A DNA stretch of 64,000 nucleotides. It comes from Sacculina carcini (taxonomy: Eukaryota; Arthropoda; Thecostraca; Sacculinidae). Location of the stretch: the NCBI GenBank assembly GCA_916048095.2, contig OU696592.1:6717927-6781926 (forward strand), written 5' to 3'. The notes beneath the pieces are model-generated. The model was not told the DNA's origin, ran no database searches, and worked only from the letters and a program-made list of their open reading frames with translations. The stretch's first letter is position 1. Each line of letters opens with the position of its first letter. Shown piece after piece: positions 50,855 to 63,607 of this stretch. The position numbers and the translations under genes are program-made.

Positions 50855-52620
50855 TTAAACATAATCATTATAACGCAATGGCCTAACAATGACCCTTCCG
50901 CAGCGTGTCTTCATCGGTGATTTTCTCTCTGTTTTCTCGGAAGATATGTCACCAGGCATTGAGGAGCCAGATCCCCCGGAATCACCGTCTGCACTGCGCG
51001 CTGTCCCCGATGTCATCGTCTGCTCGCCGTCTGTCACCGTCCTGTTGGTAGGCGACCTCAGGTAACGGCGATTGCGGCAAAATACTCTGCCGTCGGGTGT
51101 GCGTACCTAGTAGTCTCTTGCACCATCCTTGGTCGTCACCTCCGCGTGTCGCCACTCTTTGCTCCTCTCATCTATTGGCTGTACGTTCGCTCTGTCGCCG
51201 ACGGACAGTTGTGAGAGCGAGCGCCGGCCAGCACAGTGTACAGCACTGTTATGTCGTTTTGCCTCCAGTTGGTGTTGCACTTGCCTACCAAGCATTCGTT
51301 GTGGCTGTAGCCGAGAGGTATGTGTCGGTACGATTGTTCGCGTCCGACGTCCAATGAGCCGCTGACAGGGGCTCCACTCTACACCTTCTTGCGCTGTATT
51401 ACGCAGGTTCAAAAGACCAATGTAGGGATCTTATTTCGACGCTCGACACTTGATCATCCAGCGTTTGACCACTTTCACCGCAGTCTCAGCTGCACCATTA
51501 GACTGTGCATTTCCCTGGACTCGATGTGCAGTGCTTGAAACCCCACGTACGCGCGAAATCTCCGAACTCCCTGCTTATATATTGTGGTCCATTGTCGGAC
51601 ACGAGAGTTTCGGGAATTCCGTAACAAGCAAAATGATGTTTCAGTTTGTGAATCACTGTACTGGTTGTAGTGTCTGGTAGAAAGTCAACTTCAATGAACT
51701 GGCTGTAGTAATCAACAGTAATAAGGTAGTTTCTATCACTGATAGCAAACAAGTCAGTTGCTACTTTTCTCCACGGGAGAGTCGGTATAGGATGCGAGAT
51801 CAGCGTTTCCTTGCTGTTACTCACCGCATTACTGGCACACACCGTACATGATTCCACTAGTTGGCGTATCTCAGACGACATGCCAGGCCAGAATATCAAA
51901 TCTCGGGCCCGTCGCAGACATGAATTGACTCCAGCATGACCCGCATGCACTCTTGATTTCATATCAGATCACAGACTAGCAGGGATGACTATACGTTCGC
52001 CACGCAGAATAATGCCGTCCTCAACGGTCAACTCGTCGCGATAACTGAAGTAAGGCATCACACAATTAGGAATAAGTGACTTGTCCACTGGCCAGCCTTT
52101 CACAATCACATCCTTCAATACTTGTAGGTCAGAATCTTGATTGGTTGCGTCTCTTATTTCAGCCAGATGATGTGGCTGCACCGATGAGTCACCCAGGACG
52201 TTTACATCTTCCGCATCATCATGGGCGGATTTTTCAGCGGGTGTGCGTGAACATCGTAGTGTGCGCATCAGCAAGCGGAATCGCTTTCCCTGATTTGTAG
52301 TGAATGGTGTAGTCGTAATCTCTCATTCTCAGGAGCATCTTTTGTAGACGCTTCGGTACTGCCGATAGAGATTTGTGCTGTATCGACACTAATGGCTGAT
52401 GATCACTGTGTACTACCACCTCTAGACCGTAGGTGTAGTGGTGATGTTTTTCAAGTGTATACTTTATTGCCAATAGCTCCTTCTCAATTTGTGCGTAATT
52501 TTTTTCAGCACCACTTAGTGTTCGGCTCACATAAGACAATGGTCTGCCGTCCTGTAGCAACACAGCTCCTAAGCCATATGAACTTGCATCACATTCCAAT
52601 AAAAATTTCACGCACATCAC
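50855..52620 (-). pseudogene. Gypsy #1 RNase H and integrase fragment, second duplicon
   Basis: Same protein as 24551-26304 but broken differently: frames 52620-52234, 52274-51969, 51962-51498, 51412-51107 and 51037-50855. The RNase H DSDHQPL-type motif is kept here (VVHSDHQPLVSI) whereas the first copy has VVHSAHQPL, a lost acidic residue. It has more disruptions than the first copy, including a rearranged stretch at 52245-52270. Confidence 0.85.
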
Positions 52621-52769
52621 TGCATGATGTGCGTGGAGTCATTTGTATTGCAGATGATGTTATCATATATGGCAGTGGTTTCCAACTGGATTCGGCTCGT
52701 GGACCCCTAACGGTCTTCGGGCACTTTCCGTTGACCCCGCCTCAATTTTGTCAAACGCGAATTCCAATT

Positions 52770-54586
52770 TCAATGCGAGACCTGCTCTTTGCAGTCCGCG
52801 ACCAGTTTTAATATGTTTGGTTTGGTCTCAGAACATGCGAGTCTCATATCACTACTCATTTCAAGTCGATTTATCTTCTTTGGCTTCAGATCGAACATCA
52901 CTGAAAACCCTGTTTCACACAAGTACGTCGTAGGAAACGGGAGAAACATCTGCGCTGCCTTGTTGCAAAGACGTGGATAGGTGTCCTGCTGTTGTAGCAA
53001 AAATTCGCTGAGGCTTAGCTTTCGGAATTCTGCCTTGGCCACTGCTGATTCTCGGAGCATGAGCAGCTCCTCTGCCTCCTCCATTTCGTCGTCCACGACC
53101 GCTCCGAATGGTTCTTTGTACCATGGATAGTAGGCCGGCTCGACACCGTCGAAGTAAGCCTTGAACTCACTCGTGAGCCTTTCGAAATGCGCAGCGATGG
53201 ACTCCTTCAAATTATTAGGGAGGTCAAGTTGTTTATCGAGGAGGAAGGCATCCAGCAATGGAAAAGCAGCGACGTTCCCTCGGTGCAGTCTCCGAATACA
53301 GAGGGCAATTCGAGCCCCCAATCCGGCGAGTTTGTCCTTCACGTCCGATACAGACGCCTCACGGCCCTGGAGAGTGACATTTACCTCGTTCAAGGAGCCG
53401 AAAATGTCTGCCAAGTACGCCAGCTTCATCAGAAACTCCGGGTTTTTGTAGTTTTCGTGGCGATGATCTCCTCTGGTTTCCATCTCGCGAAGGAAGATCT
53501 CCACTTCCGTGTGCATTTCAAAGACCCTGGCCAGGCACTTTCCCCGCGAGAGCCAGCGAACCTGAGTGTGGTAGAGGAGACTCGTATGGGTCGAGCCCAT
53601 TTCCTGTGCCATCATTCCGAAGAGCCGGTGGTTCTTGGCGCGCCCTCGGATGAAGTTGATGGAGCTGATCACGGAGTCGAGCACAGACATCAACTCAAGA
53701 GGCATCGTCTTCGAAGCGAGAGCGTATCGGTGAAGAGAGCAGTGAGAATTGGAGATGTGAGGCCACTTTCTCTTCACGAGGGTAATGAATCCTGTCCGAA
53801 CACCGATCATGGCTGGCGCTCCATCAGTGCAAATGTGCTGGAACTGCATCCACGACAGCCCATTCTTCTCGAAAAAGTAATCAACAAGCTTCTTGACCTC
53901 CTCCGCCGTCGTTGTGGTAGTCAGGAGCTCGCAGAAAAGGAACTCCTCCTTCACTTTATTCTCCTTTCCGTAGCGGACAAAGGCGATCAGCTGACTTTGG
54001 TTCGCTATGTCGGTAGACTCGTCGAGTTGAAGACTTGCCCGAAATGCACTGGCCCGGATCTCTTGGCACACTTGGTTGCACACGTCGGCCGCCATGTCGT
54101 CAATCCTCCGCCGTACGGTGTTGTTGGAGAGTGAGATCTTTGAGATCTGCGCTTGGCCTTGTCTCCGAGAACATTGCGAACCATGATCTCCGCGCATGGC
54201 TTGATGAGCTCTTCGCCGATCGTATGCGCCTTCTTCCTCTCCGCGATCTTCGGGGCAACTTCGAAGCTGGCTTGAACCATAGGCTTGGATTCGGGTTGGA
54301 ATCCGTAAGTAGGCAGAGTACCTTGCTTATCAAAGCGTTTCCTCTTGGCTTCAAAGTCCTCCTCGGTCAGCTCAATATTCGGGTGTAGATTGCTCTGGTG
54401 GTGCGACAACTTCGCCGGTTTTAGGGAGCAGTTGGCCAACACAGTGGAGCAGTGGATGCATTGAGCCGCGTCCAGTCCGTCCCGCGAGAACTTGGTGAAG
54501 CCATACTGCTGGTAGGTTTCGTTCCACTTCCTCTTCTTGGACGTTGAAGCCATCTGCGAAGTACAATTATATTTTATTTTTGACAT
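52770..54586 (-). pseudogene. hAT transposase, frameshifted copy
   Basis: Nearly identical to 26454-28271 but with a one-base loss near 54150 (GAGATCTGCGCTTGG against GAGATCTCCCGCTTGG), splitting it into 54586-54005 and 54197-52770. The other copy is intact, so inactivation came after the duplication. Confidence 0.88.
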
Positions 54587-54689
54587 GGTCACAGCGATCA
54601 AAACTGTATGTATCAAACAAGTCGTAATACAATGATTTAACTCAGACAATACAATGATGAAACTCAGACACACTCATTCACACAGACAG

Positions 54690-54786
54690 ACACACACACA
54701 CACACACTCACTCACTCACACTCGAAGACACACACTCACTCAGTCAGTCACTCACTCACTCACTCACTCACTCACTCACTCACTCA

Positions 54787-54825
<39 letters not shown>

Positions 54826-54870
54826 ACACACACACACACTCACTCACTCACTCTCAGACACACATTCACA
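54690..54870. repeat. CTCA/CA microsatellite inside the second hAT copy
   Basis: CACTCACT units expanded and CA core shortened compared with 28376-28590. Confidence 0.9.
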
Positions 54871-55547
54871 CAGACAGACACACAACGGACCTGCACAGAG
54901 GACAGTGGAGAGGTTACTGAGAGCGGCAGTGCGAGAGGAAGCCTGGCTGGCCTGGCGGGCTCGCTTGAAAGTATCCTATCAGAAGCGTTCCCTCGAGAGT
55001 GACGTCATTTCTTTCTCTATCTCTCACACTTATTTTGATGAATAAGTTTCATTGGAAAAAGGTCTTTTTTCTGAGAAGGTGAAAAGGCTGTTATTTATTT
55101 TAAAAAAGACTCTGATTTATAAATACATGCAGAACTCTTGTTTTTTATATTTCATGTTTTGGAAACGGACGAATGAGAGACGTTCCCGCGAATGACGTCA
55201 TTGCCTTCCTAGTTGTTTAAAAAAACACGAAGGACATTCTTTATAAGACAATTTTTGCATGTAATATGGTCGAAAAGAATTATGCTATGTGATTTTAAAA
55301 GTTTTTTTGTAAATCTTGCTCGTAAACTAATTCATTTATGTTCGTTGTTAATAACTCGTTCAAAAAATGTTTTTAAATAGTCACTCTAGAAAAGTCTTGG
55401 TAAGCTATTAAAGAAAACGAAGGCAAGCGAGTTACTAGGTGATACTTGATTATTTTGAAAAATAAATAGAGATCATTACACGTGGACCCCCGGCCGGGCC
55501 TTCGTGGACCCCCAAGGGGTCCACTGGACCACTGTTAGGAGCCACGG

Positions 55548-55826
55548 ATATATGGCTCAGACAGAGATGACCACGACCGCAATCTGAATGATTTTCTGAA
55601 AAGGTGTCGTGTAATGAACATAAAGCTGAACAAGGACAAACTGCAACTTCATTGTGTCTCGGTTACTTTCATGGGTCACCAAATTTCGTCAGGGTATATT
55701 AGAGCTGATCCGGCGAAGATTCATGCAATCGAAAAATACCCCGAACCAAATGGCGTTGATGATCTACGAAGATTCTTGGGCGTGATTAATTACCTATCTC
55801 GTTACCTTCCAAAATGTGCTGATATT
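55548..55826 (+). pseudogene. Gypsy #1 RT segment, inverted, second duplicon
   Basis: Uninterrupted plus-strand reading from IYGSDRDDHDRNLND to GVINYLSRYLPKCADI, showing the state before LINE A inserted in the other copy. Ends at the ATATT target of gypsy #2. Confidence 0.85.
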
Positions 55827-56126
55827 TGTAACATGTTGATCATACGACCATGTATTCCACACTGCCATGCGCCACACTCCCGAGCCCCCGCGTGCGCACC
55901 GTCAAGCCACTCCCACGATAGTGGCGTGACGTGTGACGTCACGCACCGTTCATAACACACACGCACATATATCTACATACATATGTGACACCTCCCCCTC
56001 CAAGTCAATCACAACCTATATAAAACATGAAATAAAATACACGCACATACATACATACGTTATACCTCCCCCTCCAAGTTAATCACAACATACATACCAC
56101 ATGAAATGGCATTGCATAACACACGT

Positions 56127-56924
56127 TCACGGCACATAATCATTCAAATACGCCGGCGGTCGACGAATACGCATAGACCCCCGCGGTAACACACGATCCT
56201 CATTGCCTGTTGTGTTTGACCTGTTGGACGGGAGGACCTCAGGGCTGGGAAGCCCTTGGACCATCTGGTAGCTACGGGTCGACTGCACGGGATTATCTTC
56301 CCCTGCCATCAAAATATGACGGCGATTTCGTCGATACAGTGTGCCACCAACTTTAACCAAATACGACTTATAGGGTAGTTTCCTTACACATTCTCCCCGT
56401 GACCACGAGTTTTGATCCGGCCGTTTTACCCGAACTGCTGTCCCTGGACGAATCGGCGGCAATGACCGCACTCCCTGATGATCATAATAATGTTTTTGAT
56501 CGGCTTTGCTATTCAGCAAATTGTCCCGAACCCCTTTGGGAGGATCAGGCTCTAATGAACGTCGGGTTGTGGGCATCAGAGTGCGACACCGACGTCCGAA
56601 CATAACGTGCGCCGGCGAGAAGGCTGTATATTGACTGGGTGTATTTCGCCAAAGCATGAGCGCCCACATGGGATTCTGTCGAGTATCGTGCGCTTTTCGG
56701 AAGATCCCCTTGATTAGCTTGACAGCGTTTTCTGCACGACCATTCGACTGCGGATACTTCGGGCTTGTCGTTATATGCAACATATCCACAAATGACGCAA
56801 ACTCTTTGAAGTCAAGACTGGCAAATTGTGGCCCGTTATCAGACACAAGTACTTCCGGCACACCATAACGAGCAAATTGGTGGGAGAGAATATTTGTCAC
56901 AGCCGTCGTTGTTACAGGCGACAA
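56127..56924 (-). pseudogene. Gypsy #2 integrase, second duplicon
   Basis: One frame of 265 codons; here the stop that splits the first copy near 35055 is absent, so the C-terminal RRNRRHIL tail is joined to LVSDNGPQFA and SNGRAENAVK. A one-base loss near 56962 breaks it upstream. Confidence 0.85.
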
Positions 56925-57099
56925 TTGTTCAACTTCAATATATCCACTGAAGTAATCGACTAAACGAGATAATTAGACCGCGAAATTCGAATATATCCGT
57001 GCCAACTTTTTGCCACGGCCGACTTGGCACCTCGTGCGGCGTTAACGGCTCTGGAGGCTGTTGGGGACGGTATGAAATGCATGTTTCACATCGTAATAT

Positions 57100-57892
57100 T
57101 GTGGCGTACACACTTATTCACAAACACATGTTTCTTTTGTATTGATTGTCGTTGTATTATTTTAGTTTATGCGTTGCATGTTTATGTTGTGCGTGTGTTT
57201 GCGTTATGTGCGTTGCGTGTTTGTTTCATTGCATAAATTCATTTCATTGTATAAATTTACACACTTCGCAATATGTATGTTCGCACCGTGCACACCACCG
57301 GATGTGATATTTTCGTCGCCTATTTGCGCCGTGTGTTTACGTCGCCGTCTGGCTATGTCATCGCCGTCTGGCTATGTCGTGTTTGTGTCGCGCTGTATAT
57401 CCGCGCCGCCTGTGTGTTTGTGTCTGTCTGTCTGAGCCGCCTGTGTGCGCTGCCCATTCTCCACACAAACCGGCGGAAGTACTACTGTGTGTTCACACCA
57501 CCCACGACGATGGTAGTCCAGCTATTTCCCGCGACAATTCACACGACTGTTTGCTCAGACATCGCACGGCACCTTCCAGACGGTCACGTGACCGGTGTCC
57601 TACTTGGAGTGAAGGTATTCCGGCCGGTGCTACAGGTGTTGGACAAGTCAGTCGAGTATAGTGCGTGCTGTCACACAGTGCTAGAGTTGTTCGCTCGCTT
57701 CATTGTGTTCCCGCTACTTACTCGTGCTCCCCGCGTATGCGTGTCCAGCCGCTGCGGGTATCGTATCTTATTGTATTGTTTTGTAATTGTAATTATGTAT
57801 TAATGTTATGTAAATGTGTGAATGTAATATATAGCTGATTTACTAATTGTTCTCTATGCATGTTTAACCGTACTTAACAAGTGTAGTTAACA
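57100..57892. mobile_element. Solo LTR in gypsy #2, second duplicon
   Basis: Counterpart of 35793-36593, same ends (TGTGGCGTACAC...GTTAACA), slightly shorter through small indels. Confidence 0.75.
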
Positions 57893-57916
57893 ATATCTTG
57901 TCCCTCACCATTGCCG

Positions 57917-58423
57917 TCATTCCGGGCCAAAAGGCATTATCCCGGGCCAGCCTGAGTATTGAACTCCAATGTGACTTCTGTGAAACCTATTTAACAATTC
58001 AAGTCGCATTGACGATGGAATGACCAGCCTATTTGACTTGTAAACCAGGCCGTTCTGAACCGACGCGGGGGCTCCTTGTTTTCTCAATGCCGACACGTAC
58101 GCGCTCACCGTTTCTCCCGACTGCTGTACCCGCTGGTAGAAGCGGTACCACTCGAGCACCTCGTTCTTGCGCGGCGCACAGTACTTCTCAAATTCTTGAA
58201 CTAGCGCGTCCAAGCCATCCGTTTCCGTCCAACTGAAATGAGACGCCACTTCTTGAGCCTGCCGCCCTGCACAATTGAAAAATGTGCCCACTTGCACGGC
58301 CACCGGCGTTGTGCACAATTCTTTTGCCGCAGCAAAGTATGTCCAGTCTCTCCTCCATGCATTCCACTCCGACGCTAACACAGGTGAGGTCAACTCCAGC
58401 TCCGGAGGCTGTCTAGCTGCCAT
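57917..58423 (-). pseudogene. Gypsy #2 gag-integrase fusion, second duplicon
   Basis: Same in-frame fusion as 36618-37124, ATG at 58423 (MAARQPPELE), two or three amino-acid differences. Confidence 0.8.
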
Positions 58424-58610
58424 CCTTGAAACCCGCACAACAAAACTCACAGAGAAACGACACCACTCACACACACTCACAAATAACTCACAAATCTACT
58501 GGGCCCTTCTGACACCATGTAACATGTTGATCATACGACCATGTATTGCAGACTGCCCTGCGCCACACTCCCGAGCCCCCGCGTGACGTCACACGTCAAG
58601 CTACTCCAAC

Positions 58611-58839
58611 CAACGCCACCTAGATACAGGCCCTTCCACGAAAGTATGACGTCATCGCCACGTGACAGTGACAAGTCTATTGTTTCAACTGTCAGCCATG
58701 CAGTTGCACGTTAGCGAGCGCACGTGGCTAGTGTTCTCGCGTGTTTAGTGTTTTATCGCGTGCTATTCTTGGCGATAATTGACGTGTTTAGTGAGTTTCA
58801 CTTCAGTGCGGTTCAGAGTGAAGTATCTAGGTGGCGTTG
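58611..58839. mobile_element. MITE, 229 bp, in the gypsy #2 5' LTR
   Basis: Perfect 17 bp terminal inverted repeats CAACGCCACCTAGATAC, flanked by a 7 bp direct repeat CTCCAAC (58604-58610 and 58840-58846). The first duplicon has the empty site (CTACTCCAACGATAGTGG at about 37302), proving insertion after the duplication. No coding capacity. A 7 bp target duplication with these ends fits no family I can name with confidence. Confidence 0.9.
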
Positions 58840-58893
58840 CTCCAACGATAGTGGCGTGACGCGTGACGTCACGCACCGTTCATAACACACACG

Positions 58894-58945
<52 letters not shown>

Positions 58946-58961
58946 CATATGTGACAATATT

Positions 58962-59714
58962 TTACAACCTCTGCACAATCTGTTGAGAAAAGTCGTGCCC
59001 AGGACATTTCTGAAAAATCTCTGCTGACACAGATAGACCGAATGGGAGTCTTAGCCATCGATACCGACCACAGTGGGTTTGGAAAGTCGTCAGATAACTA
59101 GATTTATCATCAAGTTTCACATGCCAATATCCTGAGGCAAGATCGGCTTTGCAGAAAATCTTCGCACAGCTCAGTTCATGCAAGACATCATCGAGAACAG
59201 GTATGACGTAATGTTCCCTCATTCCCATATTCAGCTCTTTTGGATCGATGCATACTCTGATAGACCCGTCTTTTTTTACAGCTACCATTTCGCTTACCCA
59301 TTCAGTTGGCTTGCTGACCGTCGCCAGTACCTCGGCTTCCACCAACGATTCTAGTTTTTTTCCAGTTGCGGTCGAATGGACACTGGGACTCGTCGACACG
59401 GCATAATCGACGGATGTGATTCACTCTTCAACTTCAGTTGACAATTCCCGGCAAAACAACCCAGAGTATCATCCAAAACATCTGAAAATTGCTTCTCAAC
59501 ATTGATAGCATTAACTCTTTCAAAGTTGTGCTCGTTAACATCAATTAGTTGCATCTGTCGGGCAGCTCTCAGACCCAGCAACGGACACAGATCACCGTCA
59601 TAAACAACAAACTCGACATTGTACTTTTTACTATTCTTCGGATTCATCACATTCATTCTAGACGTGCCGACTGGCTTCATCTTTTGCCGGCTCCATGTGC
59701 GTAGCACAGTGTGC
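58962..59714 (-). pseudogene. Gypsy #1 protease-RT fragment, second duplicon
   Basis: Counterpart of 37421-38262 with the same homopolymer frameshift (about 59355) and a few-residue deletion (PKELNMGMREH against PKELNKSLMREH). It is interrupted by a solo LTR at 59715 and resumes for about 80 bp at 60603-60682. Confidence 0.83.
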
Positions 59715-60598
59715 TGTAGCCACACACATCAATTCTGTTCCATGTATGTCAAATGTGTACACTGTTTTATTGTATTTGCATTTGCCAATTATATCACTGT
59801 CACTGTATTACCGCGAGTGTCATTACGTATTAATTCCGTTATATAACAATTGTGTGCACGGTGTTTGTATATGCTTTTGATTGTTATTGCTGTTTTATTT
59901 ATCGCAAAATGTTAGACGCGCATGCGCGTCAGACAAACACACACACACACATACACATTCATCATGTTGCACACGGTAGCAGTGACGTCACGTGTAACAC
60001 CACACCGTACGGTTACAACGTGCGGTATATAAAGCGTGCACTTTCGGCAATAAAGGTCTCTTTCACGTCGTCGGCTCTGAGTTTGACTGGTCTCCACGGT
60101 ACCGCTCCCGCTCCCTGTAAAATAAGCGAGTTAACCTACGCAATATACATTTCGGTCTTTTTAAAGACCACATCGCCCTCACAGCGTTTTGCCAAGGATA
60201 GATTGTGCTCTGCCGCCTGCCTTGGACTGAATACCGTAGCCGGTTATTCCTCCGAGACAGACACCCATAGTGGTGGGCTTGAGCACATTTGATTCTGAGG
60301 CATCAGACGTTCGCTTTAAACCGTCGAGTCTGGCTAGTGTCACTTAGCGGTGCACTCCCAGCTCGGACGTCTCTTAGCAAGACGGAAGGTTTTTATACCG
60401 AGCGTCGCGCTGTCGGGTTGTCGATTTCGGGTCGACAGACAGGGCACACCCTGTCGTTCCAGTGCGCTGCAGTTGGCGTTAGTGAGTGACTGGGTCTCAC
60501 ACCCTCCGTCACTCGTACACTACGCCACTGGTTCACGGCACACCTGCTGCCACAGCCACTGGGACTGATCGCTAGCGGCAACATGCCCATCAGCGACA
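59715..60598. mobile_element. Solo LTR, 884 bp, private to the second duplicon
   Basis: TGTAGCC...GCGACA flanked by GTGC (59711-59714 and 60599-60602). The empty site CAGTGTGCGTTTTG is present at about 38177. On the plus strand it has GTATATAAAG (about 60025) and CAATAAAGG (about 60048), a TATA box and poly(A) signal in LTR-like spacing, so the element's sense is probably plus. No internal region remains: LTR-LTR recombination removed it. Confidence 0.88.
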
Positions 60599-60682
60599 GT
60601 GCGTTTTGTTCACTTTATTCACATAGTGGTCGCCGACTGTATTTGATGCATTTGCATTTGCCTGGATGGATGCATTTGATTT

Positions 60683-60997
60683 AATTTTGATGAGCTCGAG
60701 GTTGATTTTACGCTGTTGTGCAAGAACGCCCAGGTTTACAACGAGGAGGCATCGCTGATTCACGAAGACAGCATTGTACTGGAGCGAGTGTTCGCCAATG
60801 CGCGTGCCAAGGTGGAGGCTGAGCTGGAGGCGTCCGCCGCGGCGACTAGTGGCGCTACAGCCAGCGACAACAACGAAGACGATGAGGTGTTGTCGAAACG
60901 ACGCAGTCGTGGAGGTCGCAGTCCCGTCTCCGGCAAGAAAAAACGCAAGAGAATCACCGACGACGATGACGATGACGAAGAAGATGGAGATGAATGA
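60683..60997 (+). pseudogene. Detached brm 3' coding end, copy II
   Basis: As 38263-38577: same start at AATTTTGATGAGCTCGAGG next to gypsy #1, same GATASDN change, one more silent A in the lysine run. Followed by CTAAATAAATTGG, so it has the AATAAA that parental brm lacks. Confidence 0.88.
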
Positions 60998-62333
60998 TGC
61001 GGATCGTTCCCTCTGCTAAATAAATTGGCCCATTGCATTACATTGAATGTGTGTTTGTGTGTTGAATTCGCTATTTTCTTTGTCATTTCCAAACCACCCT
61101 ACTGTGTGTTTGTGTTTGCTTCACGTGTTGAGGCTGTACGTGCGTGTGTGTTATGGGTGGTCTTTATCTTCGGCATCATGCAGTTTAATTGGTAGACATC
61201 AGTTGGATATTTGCATAGTTGGCGTGTTTTTTGGCTGTAGTCAATACATATGTAGTTACCTCGCTTTAATATCGCTTGTTTTTGTTTGTGTCGGGAGCTA
61301 TGGTTTTCTACGTGCGGGTTTTTGCATTATGTCTGCTTCATACTGTCACATATCCTGCCGTTAGTCAGTCAGTCAATGAGATACACACGAGATGCGACGC
61401 GTTAACATTTATATAGCGGCAGCAGTACCAGTAAGAAACAACATCGTACAACAAACACGACACGAGGTGTTATGTCCTGTCGCGGCAGCCGGTGATGAAG
61501 AAGACGGCAGGCTGCGGTGGAGCACTGAAGAGCTTGGGCGAGGCGGGAGCGTGGTGGATGCTGGGACCTGACGTGTTGTGCTTCGTCGCAGCCAAGGTGT
61601 GTGCGTCTGGTGGAGGCCGTCTTGGGGTTAGTTTTTTTATCGGTTCATTTTTGCTTGTTTACTTTGTTCACGTATTTTTAATCGTATCTTCTTTAGTTGA
61701 TTTGTTTCTTTAAAGACAGGTGGAAGTGTGTGTGATCGTGTATGGTTGAATTGTGTATTGCGTGCGAGAGTGTGTGAGCGAGTATGTATAGTGTGTTTGT
61801 CAAGTGTGGATGCCCCGCGGCGGCGAGCGAGTGACCGGCTCGCCGCTGATTGGTTATTTCGGTAGGTTTGAGGCCTGTGTGTGTGTGTGCTCCCGTATGT
61901 CACGGTGTGAGCGTTGAGTCGTGTTCGAAGAGTGGTGGAGTTATAACCTCTTGTAGACGCGCGAGAAGTAGTAGACTTCTTGGAGTCCTGTCTGTAATAT
62001 TTTAGTTTTTTGTATGTTACAGTCATATAAATAGTAATTATATAGAATAAAACAAAAAACTAATATTACATGTCGAAACTTAGCACAATATAATCCACTT
62101 AAGAAAATTACCACTAAGTATCTACCAAACATTATTAATCACTTTAAAAAATAGACGCAAGAAGTGGATAAATGCACTTGTCACGTTTATCAGCAAACAA
62201 AAAAACAACAAGATTCACGGATTAATCTTGATTGCGTCGAAAGGAAATAGACATAAATTTCGACAGTTTTCAAAGGCGATACATTTGTACTTGTACGAAA
62301 ATAGAAAATCGCACACATATATCAGTGACGAAT
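60998..62333 (+). other. brm 3' flank and leader module 4
   Basis: Uninterrupted flank (no LTR element at TTCATACTGTCACA, about 61340), then the leader module: 73-codon frame 61492-61713, GC-rich CCAAT module 61810-61926 with TGATTGGTT, AT palindrome near 61994-62069, A-rich leader. Serves gene copy 5. Confidence 0.72.
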
Positions 62334-63065
62334 ATGCGCGCCGCCTTTTTCATCAAAATTTACATGGTGATGTTGATGGTGAATGGTTATGCAATGGTGA
62401 TCGTCTCACGAGAAGCGAACAGTGAGAGACCAGGTGCTGACACAACGCCTGAATGGCTCCAGACCTGTCAGGACGACTGCGAAACTCTGACCGGACAGTC
62501 TGAGGCGACAGGAGTGCTCGATGCGTCACAAGTCAACACAGATCATCCGTTCATTGGACCGAACAAGCACAATGTGACGTTTCCCGGCGGTCGCCAATTG
62601 TCCGTCAGTTCTGCCTCGCTCACTATCGCGCTCACCGACATGGTGTGTTGTTTCTGGAAGACGACCAGCCACGTGGCTGATTTGATGCAGCGCGCGCAAC
62701 TCACACACCGCTTCCTCGACGCGCTCACCGGCTGGATGAAGGGCTCGCTGCTACCTACCATGCACAACATGCCCACGCTGACAACCAGCGCGCGTCAAGC
62801 GGCCGCGCAACTGTCCAAGGAGCTGTCTGACTTGCAGCGGTCCGGCCGAGCTCCGGCCTTCTTCCTCGAGAACAGCGACCAACGATCCAAGTTCGAGATC
62901 AGCCTGCACCTGCCAGGAGTAAAGCTGGGCACGTGGGTGGAGGGATCCGTCACTACAGTGATAGTCGTGCTCGTGCTTGTGTGCTGGGTGTGTGTTTTTC
63001 TTTGCATCATGCCGGTTTGTTCAGACATCATCAGTAGGATCACCCGACGACGAAGACGGAGATGA
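62334..63065 (+). CDS. Predicted type I membrane protein, family copy 5 (243 aa)
   Basis: Almost identical to copy 3 (its counterpart in the other duplicon): same signal-like start, CQDDC, NVT site, membrane helix VTTVIVVLVLVCWVCVFLC and basic TRRRRRR end caused by the frame shift into brm-derived sequence. It keeps VCCFW, while copy 3 has VCSFW, and has PGVKLG where copy 3 has PGIELG. The few differences between copies 3 and 5 include amino-acid changes, and no frame is broken. Function unknown; predicted surface or secretory protein. Confidence 0.72.
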   Translation: MRAAFFIKIYMVMLMVNGYAMVIVSREANSERPGADTTPEWLQTCQDDCETLTGQSEATGVLDASQVNTDHPFIGPNKHNVTFPGGRQLSVSSASLTIALTDMVCCFWKTTSHVADLMQRAQLTHRFLDALTGWMKGSLLPTMHNMPTLTTSARQAAAQLSKELSDLQRSGRAPAFFLENSDQRSKFEISLHLPGVKLGTWVEGSVTTVIVVLVLVCWVCVFLCIMPVCSDIISRITRRRRRR

Positions 63066-63568
63066 ATGATGCGGATGGTTCCCTCTGCTAAATAAATTGG
63101 CCCAATGCATTACATTGAATGTGTGTTTGTGTGTTGAATTCGCTATTTTTTTTGTCATTTTCAAACCACCCTACTGTGTGTTTGTGTTTGCTTCACGTGT
63201 TGAGGCTGTGCGTGCGTGTGTGTTATGGGTGGTCTTTATCTTCAGCATCATGCAGTTTATTTGGTAGACATCAGTTGGATATTTACATAGTTGGCGTGTT
63301 TTTGTCAGTCAGTCAATGAGATACACACGAGATGCGACGCGTTAACATTTATATAGCGGCAGCAGTACCAGTAAGAAACAACATCGTACAACAAACACGA
63401 CACACGCACAATTATACATCCATCCAAACACACACAAACACACACACACATATTTGCCCGTTTATGCATACACAGCGAGGAAGAGAGAGAGTGTGTGGGA
63501 GAACAGTGAGAGGAAGTGAGTGAGCGTCTGTTGAAGCGAACTCATCAGCAAATGCAGACAATGATGAA

Positions 63569-63607
<39 letters not shown>

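Larger units (their letters stand above)
52673..55547 (-). mobile_element. hAT transposon, second duplicon
   Basis: Same element and same ATATATGG target duplication (52665-52672 and 55548-55555) as 26357-29250: one insertion, later duplicated. Here the RT frame continues without LINE A at the right border. Confidence 0.92.
55827..58956 (-). mobile_element. Gypsy #2, second duplicon, with nested solo LTR and MITE
   Basis: LTRs at 55827-55990 and 58518-58956 (the latter enlarged by a MITE), target duplication ATATT (55822-55826 and 58957-58961). Integrase remnant 56127-57090, nested solo LTR 57100-57892, gag-integrase fusion 57917-58423. Same deletion structure as 34519-37415. Confidence 0.88.
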
